From positions 620,001 through 684,000 of the forward strand of contig NZ_CP129111.1 in assembly GCF_030407165.1 (NCBI RefSeq): DNA of 64,000 nt. Reading direction: 5' to 3'. Position 1 is the first letter of the stretch. Each line of letters begins with the position of its first letter. Origin of the DNA: Fontisubflavum oceani (GTDB lineage: Bacteria; Pseudomonadota; Alphaproteobacteria; Rhodobacterales; Rhodobacteraceae). Positions 26,827 to 35,674 of this stretch are shown piece by piece. The notes beneath the pieces are model-generated. The model saw only the letters and a list, made by a program, of their open reading frames with translations. It did no database searches and had not been told where the DNA came from. The translations under genes and the position numbers were made by a program.

Positions 26827-27798
26827 TCAATCCAACCGATCCGCAAGCCAGTTTTCCAATAGGAAATGCGCGATCGCGCCCTTCCGGGCTGGCAAGATTT
26901 TCGTGTGTCGGCCTGCAAAAACCTCGGTCAGCTCTTCCCGGCTGAGCCATAAAGCGTCTTCGATTTCAACTGGGTCGACCGTAATCGCGCGGGTGCGCGC
27001 CTCGCCGCGACATCCGAACATAAGCGATGCCGGATAGGGCCAAGGTTGGCTGGCCAGATAGGTGACCGGCCCAACATCGACCTGCGTTTCCTCCAAGACC
27101 TCCCGGCGCACCGCCGCCTCCAAGGTCTCGCCAGGCTCCACAAACCCGGCAAGCAGCGAGTACATGCCTTCGGGCCAGCCCGGCGACCGGCCCAACAAGA
27201 CGTCATTGCCATGCGTAATCAGCATAATCACGACTGGGTCGGTGCGCGGGAAGTGCCGCCCGCCACAGGTAGCGCAGACCCGCTGCCACCCACCTTGATC
27301 GGCCACACTCTCAGCACCGCAGCGCGAGCAGAACCGATGGGTGCGGTGCCAATCAAGCACAGCCTTGGCCGTTGCCGACAGCTCGGCATCGCGCGCACTC
27401 AGCCAGGTCATCGCACCGCGCAACTCACGAAAGAGCGCTTCGTTCGGCGCGGCCGGGTGGGCCTGAAGCGTCGGATCCAGAAACGCGCCGATTTGCGCTT
27501 CATCGACGTCAACCGGCGTCCAGGCAGAGATATCCGCCGCGAAGCGCAATTGCCCGTCGTCACGCCCCAAAAACACCCGAACAGGCGCAGCCTCGGCAAG
27601 AACCGGGTGGTCATTTGGCAGCCAGACCAAGGTGGCCTGCCCCGCCTCGCCCCGCATAAGCGGCTTGCCGCGCCAGAGCGGCAAGACCAGACCGGCCTGG
27701 CTTTCCAACGCCTCATCAAGCATCGCCGCATCTCCACGCAGTTCCGCCGCACGATCAAGACCCGAGCCGCCAAAGGTCACGGTTTCCGCGAGTTTCAT
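26827..27798 (-). CDS. nudC: NAD(+) diphosphatase / RNA decapping Nudix hydrolase
   Basis: NudC cleaves NAD(H) to NMN(H) and AMP and removes 5'-NAD caps from RNA. The 323-residue protein has a variable N-terminal domain, a zinc ribbon (CSRCGAES and CATCGG), the Nudix box GFVEPGETLEAAVRREVLEE with the E-x2-EE metal ligands, and the NudC-specific SQPWPYPASLM. The ATG at 27798 gives the normal family N-terminus; the open frame runs further upstream but without support. Confidence 0.92.
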   Translation of the reverse strand: MKLAETVTFGGSGLDRAAELRGDAAMLDEALESQAGLVLPLWRGKPLMRGEAGQATLVWLPNDHPVLAEAAPVRVFLGRDDGQLRFAADISAWTPVDVDEAQIGAFLDPTLQAHPAAPNEALFRELRGAMTWLSARDAELSATAKAVLDWHRTHRFCSRCGAESVADQGGWQRVCATCGGRHFPRTDPVVIMLITHGNDVLLGRSPGWPEGMYSLLAGFVEPGETLEAAVRREVLEETQVDVGPVTYLASQPWPYPASLMFGCRGEARTRAITVDPVEIEDALWLSREELTEVFAGRHTKILPARKGAIAHFLLENWLADRLD

Positions 27799-27989
27799 TA
27801 CCTGTATGCCTTCCTGCCACTTCGGTGCCTGTAACCCGGTATGGCAGGAATGTCGCAGACCGAAAAGGAGGCGGCGCAAAGACGCAGATTTATCCACAGA
27901 ACCTCTGGCTCCGTCCAAAAGCGCGCGATATAATTGGTGTCTCGTCTCACGTTAAGACTATGCTCGGCGCTCGGGGAAAGGGTCGTTCT

Positions 27990-29888
27990 ATGGGTGCTGA
28001 TGCCAGTTTGGAGTCAGGGGTGCTTAGCAGCCTCAGCTTGCGCATTTTAGCGACAAGCGATCTCCATGCGAACCTGCATCCTTATAACTACTACACCGAT
28101 CAACCACAGAATCGGGGCGGCTTGGTGCGTGCCGGTGGCGTAATCGCAAGCCTGCGCCGCGCCGCTGAAAACTGCCTTTTGGTTGATAACGGCGATACGT
28201 TACAAGGCACGCCGCTTGGCGATTTCGCCGCGCGATCTCAATGCGCGAACGGACGACCGCACCCAATGGTTGCCGCAATGAACGCGCTTAACTATGACGC
28301 GATGGCATTGGGCAATCACGACTTCAACTATGGGTTGGAGTTCCTGCAAGCCGCCCTCGCAGGTGCGTCTTTTCCAGCTGTTTTGGCCAATATCAAACGG
28401 GTCGATGGCGAAAGCTTTGTGCCGCCTTGGGTCATTCTTGATCGTGATATGCAGGATATGTCCGGCAGATCGCGCCGATTGCGCATCGGTGTCATCGGCT
28501 TTGCGCCGCCGCAAACCCTGATGTGGGACAGATATCTGTTAGAAGGCAAGCTGGAGGCGGAAGACATTCTCACAGCCGCGCGCCGGGAAGTACGCGCGGT
28601 GCGCGAGGCCGGGGCGGATCTCGTCATCCTCTTAAGCCATAGCGGGTTGGGGCCAACGGAGGAGCATCCGCAGATGGAAAATGCGGTTGTACCTCTGGCC
28701 CAACTCGATGGCGTTGACGCCGTGATTGCAGGGCACACGCATGAACTCTTTCCGGCGCCGCACAACGCCGCGCCGGATTGGCTGGACCCGGATGCGGGGA
28801 CGATCCATGGCACACCGGTCGTGCAACCAGGTGCCGAAGGATCGCATCTTGGGGTGATCGACCTGACGTTGTCAGAGATTGACCGAGATTGCTGGCGCGT
28901 CAGCAACGCCAGAGGCCAGTTGATCCGTATCGCCCCGCCAACGACTGCTGCGGACTCAACTTGCAAGGTGCCAGAGATCGAGAGTTGCCCCGATGTCATA
29001 CGGGCCACCGCCGAAGACCATATCGCCACACTAGGATTCATCCGTCGCCGGGTTGGCGAAACCCTGGTGCCGTTGGAGACCTATTTTGCCCTTCTCGCCA
29101 ACTCTGCCGCCGTTCAGGTGATTGCCGACGCGCAGCGCGATTTTGCGGGGCAGATACTCCGCGGGCATAAGCTTGCACACCTACCGCTCTTGTCCGCCGC
29201 CGCTCCCTTCAAAGCGGGCGGTCGCGGCGGCCCTGTGAATTATACCGATATTCCCAAAGGTCCTCTGGCGATCAAGAACGCCGCTGACCTTTATGTCTAC
29301 CCGAACATGGTCGCGATCCTAAAAGCCACCGGCGCACAGGTGCGCGATTGGCTAGAACGGGCGGCCTGCGCATTTCATCAGATACGGCCCGACGAGCCGC
29401 AACAACCTCTGATCGACCATCGCTTTGCGGGATACAATTTCGATGTGCTCGACGGGTTGACCTATGCGATCGATGTGACCGTCCCTGCGCGTTACAGCGC
29501 TGATGGAGAAGAGGAATATGAAACCCCCGGGCGCATCCGCGATTTGCGCCATAACGGGCAGCTTGTGACCGAAGATCAGGAGTTTTTGGTCGTCACAAAC
29601 AGTTATCGGGCCAGTGGCGGCGGGCATTTCAAAGCCCCTGCAGATGCGGAGCAAATCTGGCTAGAGCGCCTCTCGGTCCGCGATGTTTTGGTTCGGTATT
29701 TCACCACCTATGATCGGCTCTCCGCTGTCACAAACCCGACGTGGCGCTTTGCCGACGCAGGCGGCATCCGCGCAATTGCCGAGATCGGGCCCGGTGCTTT
29801 GGCCTATCCAGACCGGATCAATGAGTTTGGATTGGAGTATCTGGGAGTTGCCGAAACCGGCTTTGCCCGGTTTGCCATGACGCTGTAA
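27990..29888 (+). CDS. 2',3'-cyclic-nucleotide 2'-phosphodiesterase/3'-nucleotidase
   Basis: A CpdB-like metallophosphoesterase of 632 residues that hydrolyses 2',3'-cyclic nucleotides and 3'-nucleotides. The N-terminal calcineurin-like domain shows metal motifs ATSDLHANLHPYNY, DNGDTLQGTPLGDF, GNHDFNYG, SHSGLG and GHTHELFP; the 5'-nucleotidase C-terminal domain follows with AAPFKAGGRGGPVNYTDI. The ATG at 27990 follows GAAAGGG. No signal peptide is visible, unlike the periplasmic enzyme of E. coli, so either the protein is cytoplasmic or export uses another route. Gene name cpdB is likely but not certain. Confidence 0.85.
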   Translation: MGADASLESGVLSSLSLRILATSDLHANLHPYNYYTDQPQNRGGLVRAGGVIASLRRAAENCLLVDNGDTLQGTPLGDFAARSQCANGRPHPMVAAMNALNYDAMALGNHDFNYGLEFLQAALAGASFPAVLANIKRVDGESFVPPWVILDRDMQDMSGRSRRLRIGVIGFAPPQTLMWDRYLLEGKLEAEDILTAARREVRAVREAGADLVILLSHSGLGPTEEHPQMENAVVPLAQLDGVDAVIAGHTHELFPAPHNAAPDWLDPDAGTIHGTPVVQPGAEGSHLGVIDLTLSEIDRDCWRVSNARGQLIRIAPPTTAADSTCKVPEIESCPDVIRATAEDHIATLGFIRRRVGETLVPLETYFALLANSAAVQVIADAQRDFAGQILRGHKLAHLPLLSAAAPFKAGGRGGPVNYTDIPKGPLAIKNAADLYVYPNMVAILKATGAQVRDWLERAACAFHQIRPDEPQQPLIDHRFAGYNFDVLDGLTYAIDVTVPARYSADGEEEYETPGRIRDLRHNGQLVTEDQEFLVVTNSYRASGGGHFKAPADAEQIWLERLSVRDVLVRYFTTYDRLSAVTNPTWRFADAGGIRAIAEIGPGALAYPDRINEFGLEYLGVAETGFARFAMTL

Positions 29889-30055
29889 TCTCGGCAGATC
29901 ACCCGTTGGCTGCCAAATAATCCGTCGACATGCTTGTTTTTTGGGCAAAGCTTAGGGCAACCTATGCTGCGGGGCGCGCGCAGATTGACCCTCGCCGTTG
30001 TCCTGCCTGAGTTAACGGGGTCAATGATCGCTGCCACCAAGAGGAGAGACCGCCC

Positions 30056-31069
30056 GTGAAAACCCGAATGATTGCCACCTGCGCCGCCGCCATTGTCGCG
30101 GCGACCCCGCTGGCTGCTGAAACCGATATCGCCTTCGCGCTGGATTGGCGCTTTGAAGGCCCGTCTGCCCCCTATTTCCTTGCCATTGATAACGGCCATT
30201 TCGCCGCGCAAGATTTGTCGGTTGAGATCACTGCCGGCCAAGGCTCGCTCGATGCGATCCCGAAAGTGGCGTCTGGTTCCTTCCCACTGGGCTTTGCCGA
30301 TATCAACTCACTGGTGCGGTTTCTCGACACCAACCCGGGCGCGCCGGTCACCGCCGTGATGATGACCTATGACAGCCCGCCATTTTCCATCGTCGGCCGG
30401 GTCAGCCAAGGCATTTCCGGCATCGAAGACCTGGAAGGCTCGACCCTTGGCGCCCCACCGCCCGACGGCGCTTGGGCGCAGTTCCCGATCTTGGCCGAGG
30501 TGAACGGGATCGACGTCTCTACAATCACTGTGGAGCCCGTGGGCTTCCCGACGCGTGAGCCGATGCTGGCCGAGGGCAATGTGGATTCGGTGACCGGGTT
30601 CAACTTCTCGTCGTATTTGTCGCTGGCACGTCTCGGCATTCCCGAAGATGACATCACCACCATCCTTTTCGCCGATCACGGCGTTGAGCTTTATGGCAAC
30701 GCGATCATCGTCAATACCGATTTCGCCGAAGCCAACCCGGATGTCGTGACCAGCTTCCTGACCGCGGTCGCGCAGGGTTGGTCGGACGCCATTGCCGACC
30801 CCGCCGCGGGGGCCGCCGCCGTTATCGCGCGCAACCCGGCCGGCGATGTGGAGTTGGAAACCCGGCGTCTGCAATTGGCCATCGACAGCAACGTGTTGAC
30901 CGACACGGTTGTCGAAAACGGCATGGGCTATGTGGATCAAGACCGTCTGGCCCGCGCACTGGAGCAGATGACCTTGGTCTATGAGTTCCAGAATGCACCC
31001 GATGCGGCGCTCTATTTCACCGATGCATATCTGCCCGAGAGCGATGTGTTGATGGTTGCGCCAGAGTAA
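30056..31069 (+). CDS. ABC transporter substrate-binding protein, NMT1/SsuA type
   Basis: A 337-residue periplasmic binding protein. GTG start after AGGAGAG; signal peptide ending near AATPLAAETD. The mature part begins IAFALDWRFEGPSAPYFLAI, the layout of the NMT1/THI5-SsuA family, which binds thiamine-pyrimidine precursors, sulfonates, nitrate or related small molecules. LDWRFEGPSAPYFLA is closer to ThiY/NMT1-like proteins (LDW-x4-H-x3-Y) than to SsuA. It heads a three-gene import operon. Confidence 0.82.
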   Translation: MKTRMIATCAAAIVAATPLAAETDIAFALDWRFEGPSAPYFLAIDNGHFAAQDLSVEITAGQGSLDAIPKVASGSFPLGFADINSLVRFLDTNPGAPVTAVMMTYDSPPFSIVGRVSQGISGIEDLEGSTLGAPPPDGAWAQFPILAEVNGIDVSTITVEPVGFPTREPMLAEGNVDSVTGFNFSSYLSLARLGIPEDDITTILFADHGVELYGNAIIVNTDFAEANPDVVTSFLTAVAQGWSDAIADPAAGAAAVIARNPAGDVELETRRLQLAIDSNVLTDTVVENGMGYVDQDRLARALEQMTLVYEFQNAPDAALYFTDAYLPESDVLMVAPE

Positions 31070-31135
31070 TCGGCCAAACGCCCTATCCCATGCGGGCCGG
31101 ATACCCCCGGCCCGCATTTCTGACGAAAGCCCCCA

Positions 31136-31984
31136 ATGACATCTTCTTCCCAAATCGAGCTGCGTGAGGTGACCCACGCGTATCGTACCGCCGCTGGCCC
31201 GCTACCGGTTTTGGACCGGCTCACGCTGCAAATGCCGAAAGACAGCTTCACGGCTGTTGTGGGGCCCTCTGGCTGCGGGAAGTCGACGCTGACCCGTTTG
31301 GTCTCGGGCCTGATGCGGCCCAATGAGGGGGAAGTCTGGCTCGCCAATCAGAAAGTGACCTCGCCCCGGCCCACGGTTGGCATGGCCTTTCAGAACCCGG
31401 TTTTGCTGGAATGGCGCACGATTTTGCAGAATGTGATGCTGCCGCTGGAGATCATCAAAAGCAAAATGACCAAGGCCGAGGGGCTGGAGCGGGCTCGGCA
31501 TCTACTTGAACTGGTCGGGCTGACGGGGTTTGAAGAAAAACGCCCCTCGGAGCTGTCCGGCGGGATGCGCCAACGGGCCTCGCTCTGCCGCTCGCTGATC
31601 CATCGACCCGAGGTCCTGATTTTGGATGAGCCTTTTGGCGCACTGGACGCGTTCACTCGCGAAGACCTCTGGTGCACGATGCATGATCTGCGGGAAGAGG
31701 AACCGTTCACCTGCCTGTTGATCACCCATGATCTGCGGGAAAGCGTGTTCCTCGCCGATCAAGTGGTCGTTCTCTCCGGTCGTCCGGCACATGCGCAATT
31801 TGTGTTGGATGTGGATATCGAGGGCAAGCGCACATTGGATGACCTCTACACACCCAAAGCGGTCGAAATGCTGGCCGTCTTGCGCCACCAAATTCAGGTT
31901 GCGCAAGGCCGCGCCAGTAGCCCGGATGAGCCCTTGGCCGAACACGCGCCCGCCGCATCGGCAAAAGAGGGGATCGTGCAATGA
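31136..31984 (+). CDS. ABC transporter ATP-binding protein (SsuB/TauB type)
   Basis: A 282-residue ATPase with Walker A GPSGCGKST, Q-loop in MAFQNPVLLEWRT, signature LSGGMRQRASLCRSL and Walker B LILDEPFGALDAF, typical of the nitrate/sulfonate/taurine ATPases. An extra C-terminal tail of about 30 residues is present. Located between the binding protein and the permease, whose start overlaps its stop (ATGA). Confidence 0.88.
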   Translation: MTSSSQIELREVTHAYRTAAGPLPVLDRLTLQMPKDSFTAVVGPSGCGKSTLTRLVSGLMRPNEGEVWLANQKVTSPRPTVGMAFQNPVLLEWRTILQNVMLPLEIIKSKMTKAEGLERARHLLELVGLTGFEEKRPSELSGGMRQRASLCRSLIHRPEVLILDEPFGALDAFTREDLWCTMHDLREEEPFTCLLITHDLRESVFLADQVVVLSGRPAHAQFVLDVDIEGKRTLDDLYTPKAVEMLAVLRHQIQVAQGRASSPDEPLAEHAPAASAKEGIVQ

Positions 31985-32751
31985 GCCGCGAAACCGTTCG
32001 CAAAATCGCCTCGCCGGTTCTGTTCATCGTCGCCGTTTTGGCGATCTGGGAATGGCTGGTTTGGGTCTATCAACTGCCCGATTTCCGCATGGCCTCCCCC
32101 TCGGATCTCTTGCCGAAATTCTGGCAGTTCCGCGATCTGTTCCTGGTGAAAAGCTGGGAAACGCTTTGGCGCACTGTCGCGGGCCTCGGCATCGCCGTGG
32201 TGTTCGGAACACTGGTCGGGATGATCATGGGCTTCTCGCGGGTCGCCCGCGAGGGTCTTTATCCGCTTTTGGTCGGTTTCAATGCGATCCCGAAAGCGAC
32301 TGTTGTGCCAATTGTCGCACTGATCTTTGTCGGCCAGCACGATTTCAACACGATCCTGATTGCCTTCATGATCTCGTTCTTTCCAATCGCCGTGTCGGTT
32401 TCGATTGGACTGTCAACGCTGGAGCCGGAATATCGTGACATCCTGCGCTCGCTTGGCGCCTCGAATTTCACGATCTTCTGGAAGATTGCACTACCCAAAA
32501 CGCTGCCGGAGTTCTTCGGGGCGCTCAAAGTCGCGGTCACGCTGGCCTTTATCGGCACCAACCTGATGGAAATTGTCTCGCCACACGGGCGCGGCCTGGG
32601 GGATCTCTTCGATAGCGGGCGGATCAACGCAGACTATCCGCTGATGTTTGCGGTGCTCTTCGCCTTGGCCGCGCTTGGGATTTTCCTCTTCTACATCGTG
32701 GTTTTCCTGGAACGCATCTTCGCCGGTTGGGCCGAACGCGCTCCAGGTTAA
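31981..32751 (+). CDS. ABC transporter permease (SsuC/TauC type)
   Basis: A 256-residue inner-membrane permease with about six helices. The EAA loop reads EYRDILRSLGASNFTIFWKI, followed by LPKTLPEFFGALKVAVTLAF, the SsuC/TauC pattern. Starts inside the stop of the ATPase gene. The three-gene cassette is a complete importer; its substrate is unassigned. It converges with the dioxygenase gene downstream. Confidence 0.88.
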   Translation: MSRETVRKIASPVLFIVAVLAIWEWLVWVYQLPDFRMASPSDLLPKFWQFRDLFLVKSWETLWRTVAGLGIAVVFGTLVGMIMGFSRVAREGLYPLLVGFNAIPKATVVPIVALIFVGQHDFNTILIAFMISFFPIAVSVSIGLSTLEPEYRDILRSLGASNFTIFWKIALPKTLPEFFGALKVAVTLAFIGTNLMEIVSPHGRGLGDLFDSGRINADYPLMFAVLFALAALGIFLFYIVVFLERIFAGWAERAPG

Positions 32752-32785
32752 GGAGCCGGGAAACACATGTTTCCCGGCGCGTATT

Positions 32786-33897
32786 TCACGTCCGCGCAAG
32801 CACCCGAAGCCGGGCGTCGAACTCACCGCGATCCACGTAACAGCCTTGCAGATGCCGGAACCCAGTCGAGGGGTCGAATGCCTCCCGACCATGCAGGACT
32901 CGGCGATTGTCAAACACGACCATTTCCCCTGCTTGCAGTTTGAGCGTCACCTGGAATGCCGGGTCCCGCGTGCGCTGCATAAACGCCCGGTAGGCACGGT
33001 AGTAAGGCACCATCAAACCCGGCTCCATATCGAAGACACCGGCCAGATGGGCATTCCAGCGCAACTCAATCACCACACCAGACGGATCCAACGTGATCAC
33101 CGGACGGTGGATCCGCAGATCGGTCTCTCCATCATGGAACCGGAATGGGATAGCGATGGTCGAGAGCAGATCGAATGCATCCGGATCGTTTTGTCGGAGG
33201 TCTTCGGCCATCGCATAGCCATCGGCGAAAAGCGATCCGCCGCCCTCGGCCTCATTGGCGATGCAATGGAGGAACTGATAGCCGGGCGGCACTTCCTGGT
33301 TCGGCAAATCGGTGTGGAGCGGCAGCGCCACCGCTGTATAGGCCAGATTGTTCGGGTCCGGCTTGTTCACCACCTCGAAATCGACACCGAAATTGGTGCG
33401 CCGCAAGAAGCCGATCCGCTCAGCCAGCGCGCGACCCGCACCGGATGCCGCTGCGACGCCTTCGACGATGCTGATCCCATATCGCCCGGTATCCCGCATC
33501 CACGCCGCGAGCACTTCATCAGATCCGGCAATCGCGTCGGCTTGATGCCGCGGGATGCCGTCAGCCCCAAGATCGCTCCGCCAAACAATCGGTGGTGCGG
33601 CAGCCGGGTCTTCCGGCGGTTGGCCGGGGCGGAAGGCTTGCAACCAGGTCAGGGGGAATCGGCTCTGATGCGCCTCGCTGCCCCAGATCAGGTTCAGATC
33701 CGGTCCGGCGAGCTCTGCCGTGGCCACCACGGGGCCTCCGGCATCTGGGTCAAATCTGCCATCCGTTCTTGCGTGTCCGGATGCAGGCCCGAGGGGCAAT
33801 TGTCTCGCAGCCAGATATAGGGGTAGTCCGCTGTGCCGCCATCGGGCCAGCTCAGGCTCAGCGCATCCGCGCCAAGCGTTACGTTTACGTTTGTCAT
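32786..33897 (-). CDS. Gamma-butyrobetaine hydroxylase-like dioxygenase (frameshifted)
   Basis: A 2-oxoglutarate and Fe(II)-dependent dioxygenase of about 370 residues. The N-terminal DUF971-type zinc domain is seen in YIWLRDNCPSGLHPDTQERM. The TauD/BBOX catalytic domain has the Fe ligands in LPLHTDLPN and RRVLHGREAFD, and an Arg (GFRHLQGCY region) for 2-oxoglutarate. Members make carnitine from gamma-butyrobetaine or hydroxylate similar betaines. The frame breaks at a run of four G (33731-33734); five G would join MPEAPVVATAELAGP. The convergent neighbour is a small-molecule importer, but a functional link is unproven. Confidence 0.85.
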
Positions 33898-33933
33898 GTC
33901 TGTCTTTCCTTGATCGGTGTTGCAAAAATCCGG

Positions 33934-34032
33934 TCAGGAAACGGCAGGGGGCGGCCACCATTCTTGCGGTTTGCCATAGGGCACACCCGGCAACCGATTG
34001 GAACTCCAACAATTGGCGAGAAGCACCATCAT
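33934..34032 (-). CDS. Predicted 32-residue micro-protein
   Basis: ATG at 34032 overlaps the preceding micro-gene stop in an ATGATG arrangement (ATGA coupling) and reads to a TGA at 33934-33936. The peptide begins MMVLLANCWSSNRLPG and ends PYGKPQEWWPPPAVS, unusually rich in Trp and Pro. I do not recognise it. Composition and coupling are the only support. It could be the remaining tail of a longer gene lost together with the metallopeptidase core. Confidence 0.3.
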   Translation of the reverse strand: MMVLLANCWSSNRLPGVPYGKPQEWWPPPAVS

Positions 34033-34184
34033 AAGCGCGCCACTCCGAAGGTGTCGGATTGCGCGAGATCGGCCGTGGTTGACGCCGCGATCGGATCAAC
34101 ATCACCGATACCGGCCGCTCCGCGGCCCTGGCGCAATCGCCGGTCAACGACATTTCGACTGCGGCGCACATCTCTGAGGCGCAT
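34029..34184 (-). pseudogene. Remnant of a YpfJ-type zinc metallopeptidase (internal deletion)
   Basis: A 51-codon frame starts MRLRDVRRSRNVVDRRLRQG, closely like the beginning of the neutral zinc metallopeptidase family YpfJ/KPN_02809 (M-R-W/L-x-x-R-R-x-S-x-N-V-x-D-R-R). It ends DLAQSDTFGVARL, like that family's C-terminus (DPAQCNTFG in E. coli YpfJ). The intervening membrane helix and the HEVGHH zinc site, about 200 residues, are missing. Start and stop are intact and in frame, with AAGGGAGCG before the ATG, so a single in-frame deletion explains it. The match rests on my memory of the family ends. Confidence 0.45.
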
Positions 34185-34281
34185 GGTTCGCTCCCTTCGC
34201 ATTACGCCCAATCCTAACACCGGAACGCATAGGCGGCGCAATGGGTTGCGACTCTCGAACAAAAACCCTATCTGGAAGCGT

Positions 34282-34378
34282 TGAGAGGTTGGCGCGGGCA
34301 AGCACCTCGCCAACCTGGTCAGGTCCGGAAGGAAGCAGCCACAACGAGACCCGCTTGGGTCGCTGTCCAGCCTCTCAC
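34282..34378 (+). ncRNA. ffs: Signal recognition particle RNA (4.5S RNA)
   Basis: The conserved SRP domain GGTCAGGTCCGGAAGGAAGC (34317-34336) carries the GGAA tetraloop and both asymmetric internal loops that bind Ffh. The ends pair as TGAGAGG with CCTCTCA (34282-34288 with 34371-34377), giving the usual hairpin of about 97 bases. The RNA acts in co-translational targeting of membrane proteins. End points are approximate. Confidence 0.93.
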
Positions 34379-34568
34379 CAATATCGGGACACGCAACACG
34401 GGTGTCCGATGCGCCTCGGTCGCTCCTTGCGACCAAAGATCGAAAACACCGGACAGGAGGCCTCATGGAGAGTGTCACCCTCATCCGGGCCAGCGCCGCC
34501 TAATCAGGCAGCCCTCAAGCCCGGCGATCAAATCCGCAGAGCCCAACCCGGCCTCTGCCCGTTTTGAC

Positions 34569-35636
34569 GTGTTTTCGGGACTTCAAACATTGACCCATTC
34601 TTCTCTCTCCGACCTCGGATGGTCGGCCCGTTTTCTGGCGCAACTGTCGCTGGAAGAAGCGGAAACTCTCCCCGTCGCTCGTATCACCACGGTGGCACGA
34701 GACCGTCTTTCGGCACTGACGCCGGAAGGCTCTCTGACTCTAACTCTGCCACCCGGATCGAGCAGCGGCGCCTTCGCCACGGGCGACTGGGTGGTGATCG
34801 ACCCCACGATCAACCGTGTGGTTCGACGTCTCAGCCCCACGACGGAGCTGAGCCGGCGCGCTGCGGGCACCGGCGCGGACCGGCAGTTGATTGCCGCCAA
34901 TGTCGACACGCTTGGGATCGTCACCTCCTGCAATGCCGATTTCAACCTGCCCCGGTTGGAGCGGTATCTGGCATTGGCGGCAACAGCGAGTGCGCTCCCG
35001 TTGGTGATCCTGACCAAGGCCGATCTGACGGACGATCCTGAGAGCTATCGCAGGCAAGCCGAACGGCTCTCTCCCATGGTGACCGCCATCGCACTGGACG
35101 CCACTGACGAAACGGAGACAGCTGAGGCGCTGGCGCCCTGGTGCCGTGCGGGGCAAACCCTGGCGCTTCTCGGCTCATCCGGCGTTGGCAAATCAACCAT
35201 CGCCAACGCGCTGACCGGTGGCACCATCGCCACGCAAGGCATCCGCGAAGATGATGCAAAGGGTCGCCACACGACGACCGCGCGCGGCTTGGCGCAAACC
35301 AAGCTTGGCGGCTGGCTGATCGACACGCCCGGGATGCGGGCCCTGCGTCTGACAGATGCGAGCGAGGGGATTGAGGCCGTCTTCTCCGATCTCGCCGCGC
35401 TGGCGGCAGACTGCCGGTTCTCCGATTGCAAGCATGAGACCGAACCGGGATGTGCGGTGCAGGCCGCCATTGCCAGCGGAGAGATCGACCCCGCCAGGCT
35501 CACCCGTTGGCGCAAGCTGGAACGCGAAGATGCGCGTAACAGCGCCACGCTCAGCGAAGCCCGAGCGCGCGACAAAGCGTTTGGCAAGATGGTCCGCAGC
35601 ATCGCGAAAGACAAACGCGGGCGCATGCGGCGGTGA
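34569..35636 (+). CDS. rsgA: Ribosome biogenesis GTPase RsgA
   Basis: RsgA checks and releases factors from maturing 30S subunits. The protein (about 350 residues) has an N-terminal OB-fold with GAFATGDWVVID, a circularly permuted GTPase domain in which the G4 motif LTKADL comes before the P-loop GSSGVGKST and G3 DTPGMRAL, and a C-terminal zinc finger CRFSDCKHETEPGC. No ATG is available at the start: GTG at 34569 or TTG at 34590 are both in frame; I use the GTG but rate it a toss-up. It follows ffs by about 190 bases in which nothing else is evident. Confidence 0.9.
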   Translation: MFSGLQTLTHSSLSDLGWSARFLAQLSLEEAETLPVARITTVARDRLSALTPEGSLTLTLPPGSSSGAFATGDWVVIDPTINRVVRRLSPTTELSRRAAGTGADRQLIAANVDTLGIVTSCNADFNLPRLERYLALAATASALPLVILTKADLTDDPESYRRQAERLSPMVTAIALDATDETETAEALAPWCRAGQTLALLGSSGVGKSTIANALTGGTIATQGIREDDAKGRHTTTARGLAQTKLGGWLIDTPGMRALRLTDASEGIEAVFSDLAALAADCRFSDCKHETEPGCAVQAAIASGEIDPARLTRWRKLEREDARNSATLSEARARDKAFGKMVRSIAKDKRGRMRR

Positions 35637-35642
35637 GGCAAG

Positions 35643-35674
35643 CCTTGCCCCCGGTCCCACGGCCGGGGGCAGGG
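35643..35674. terminator. Hairpin between convergent rsgA and hydrolase genes
   Basis: CCTTGCCCCCGG (35643-35654) pairs with CCGGGGGCAGGG (35663-35674) with one unpaired base, forming an 11-bp GC-rich stem that fills the 38-base gap between the two stops. There is no long T-run, so it may work in both directions only weakly. Confidence 0.5.
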
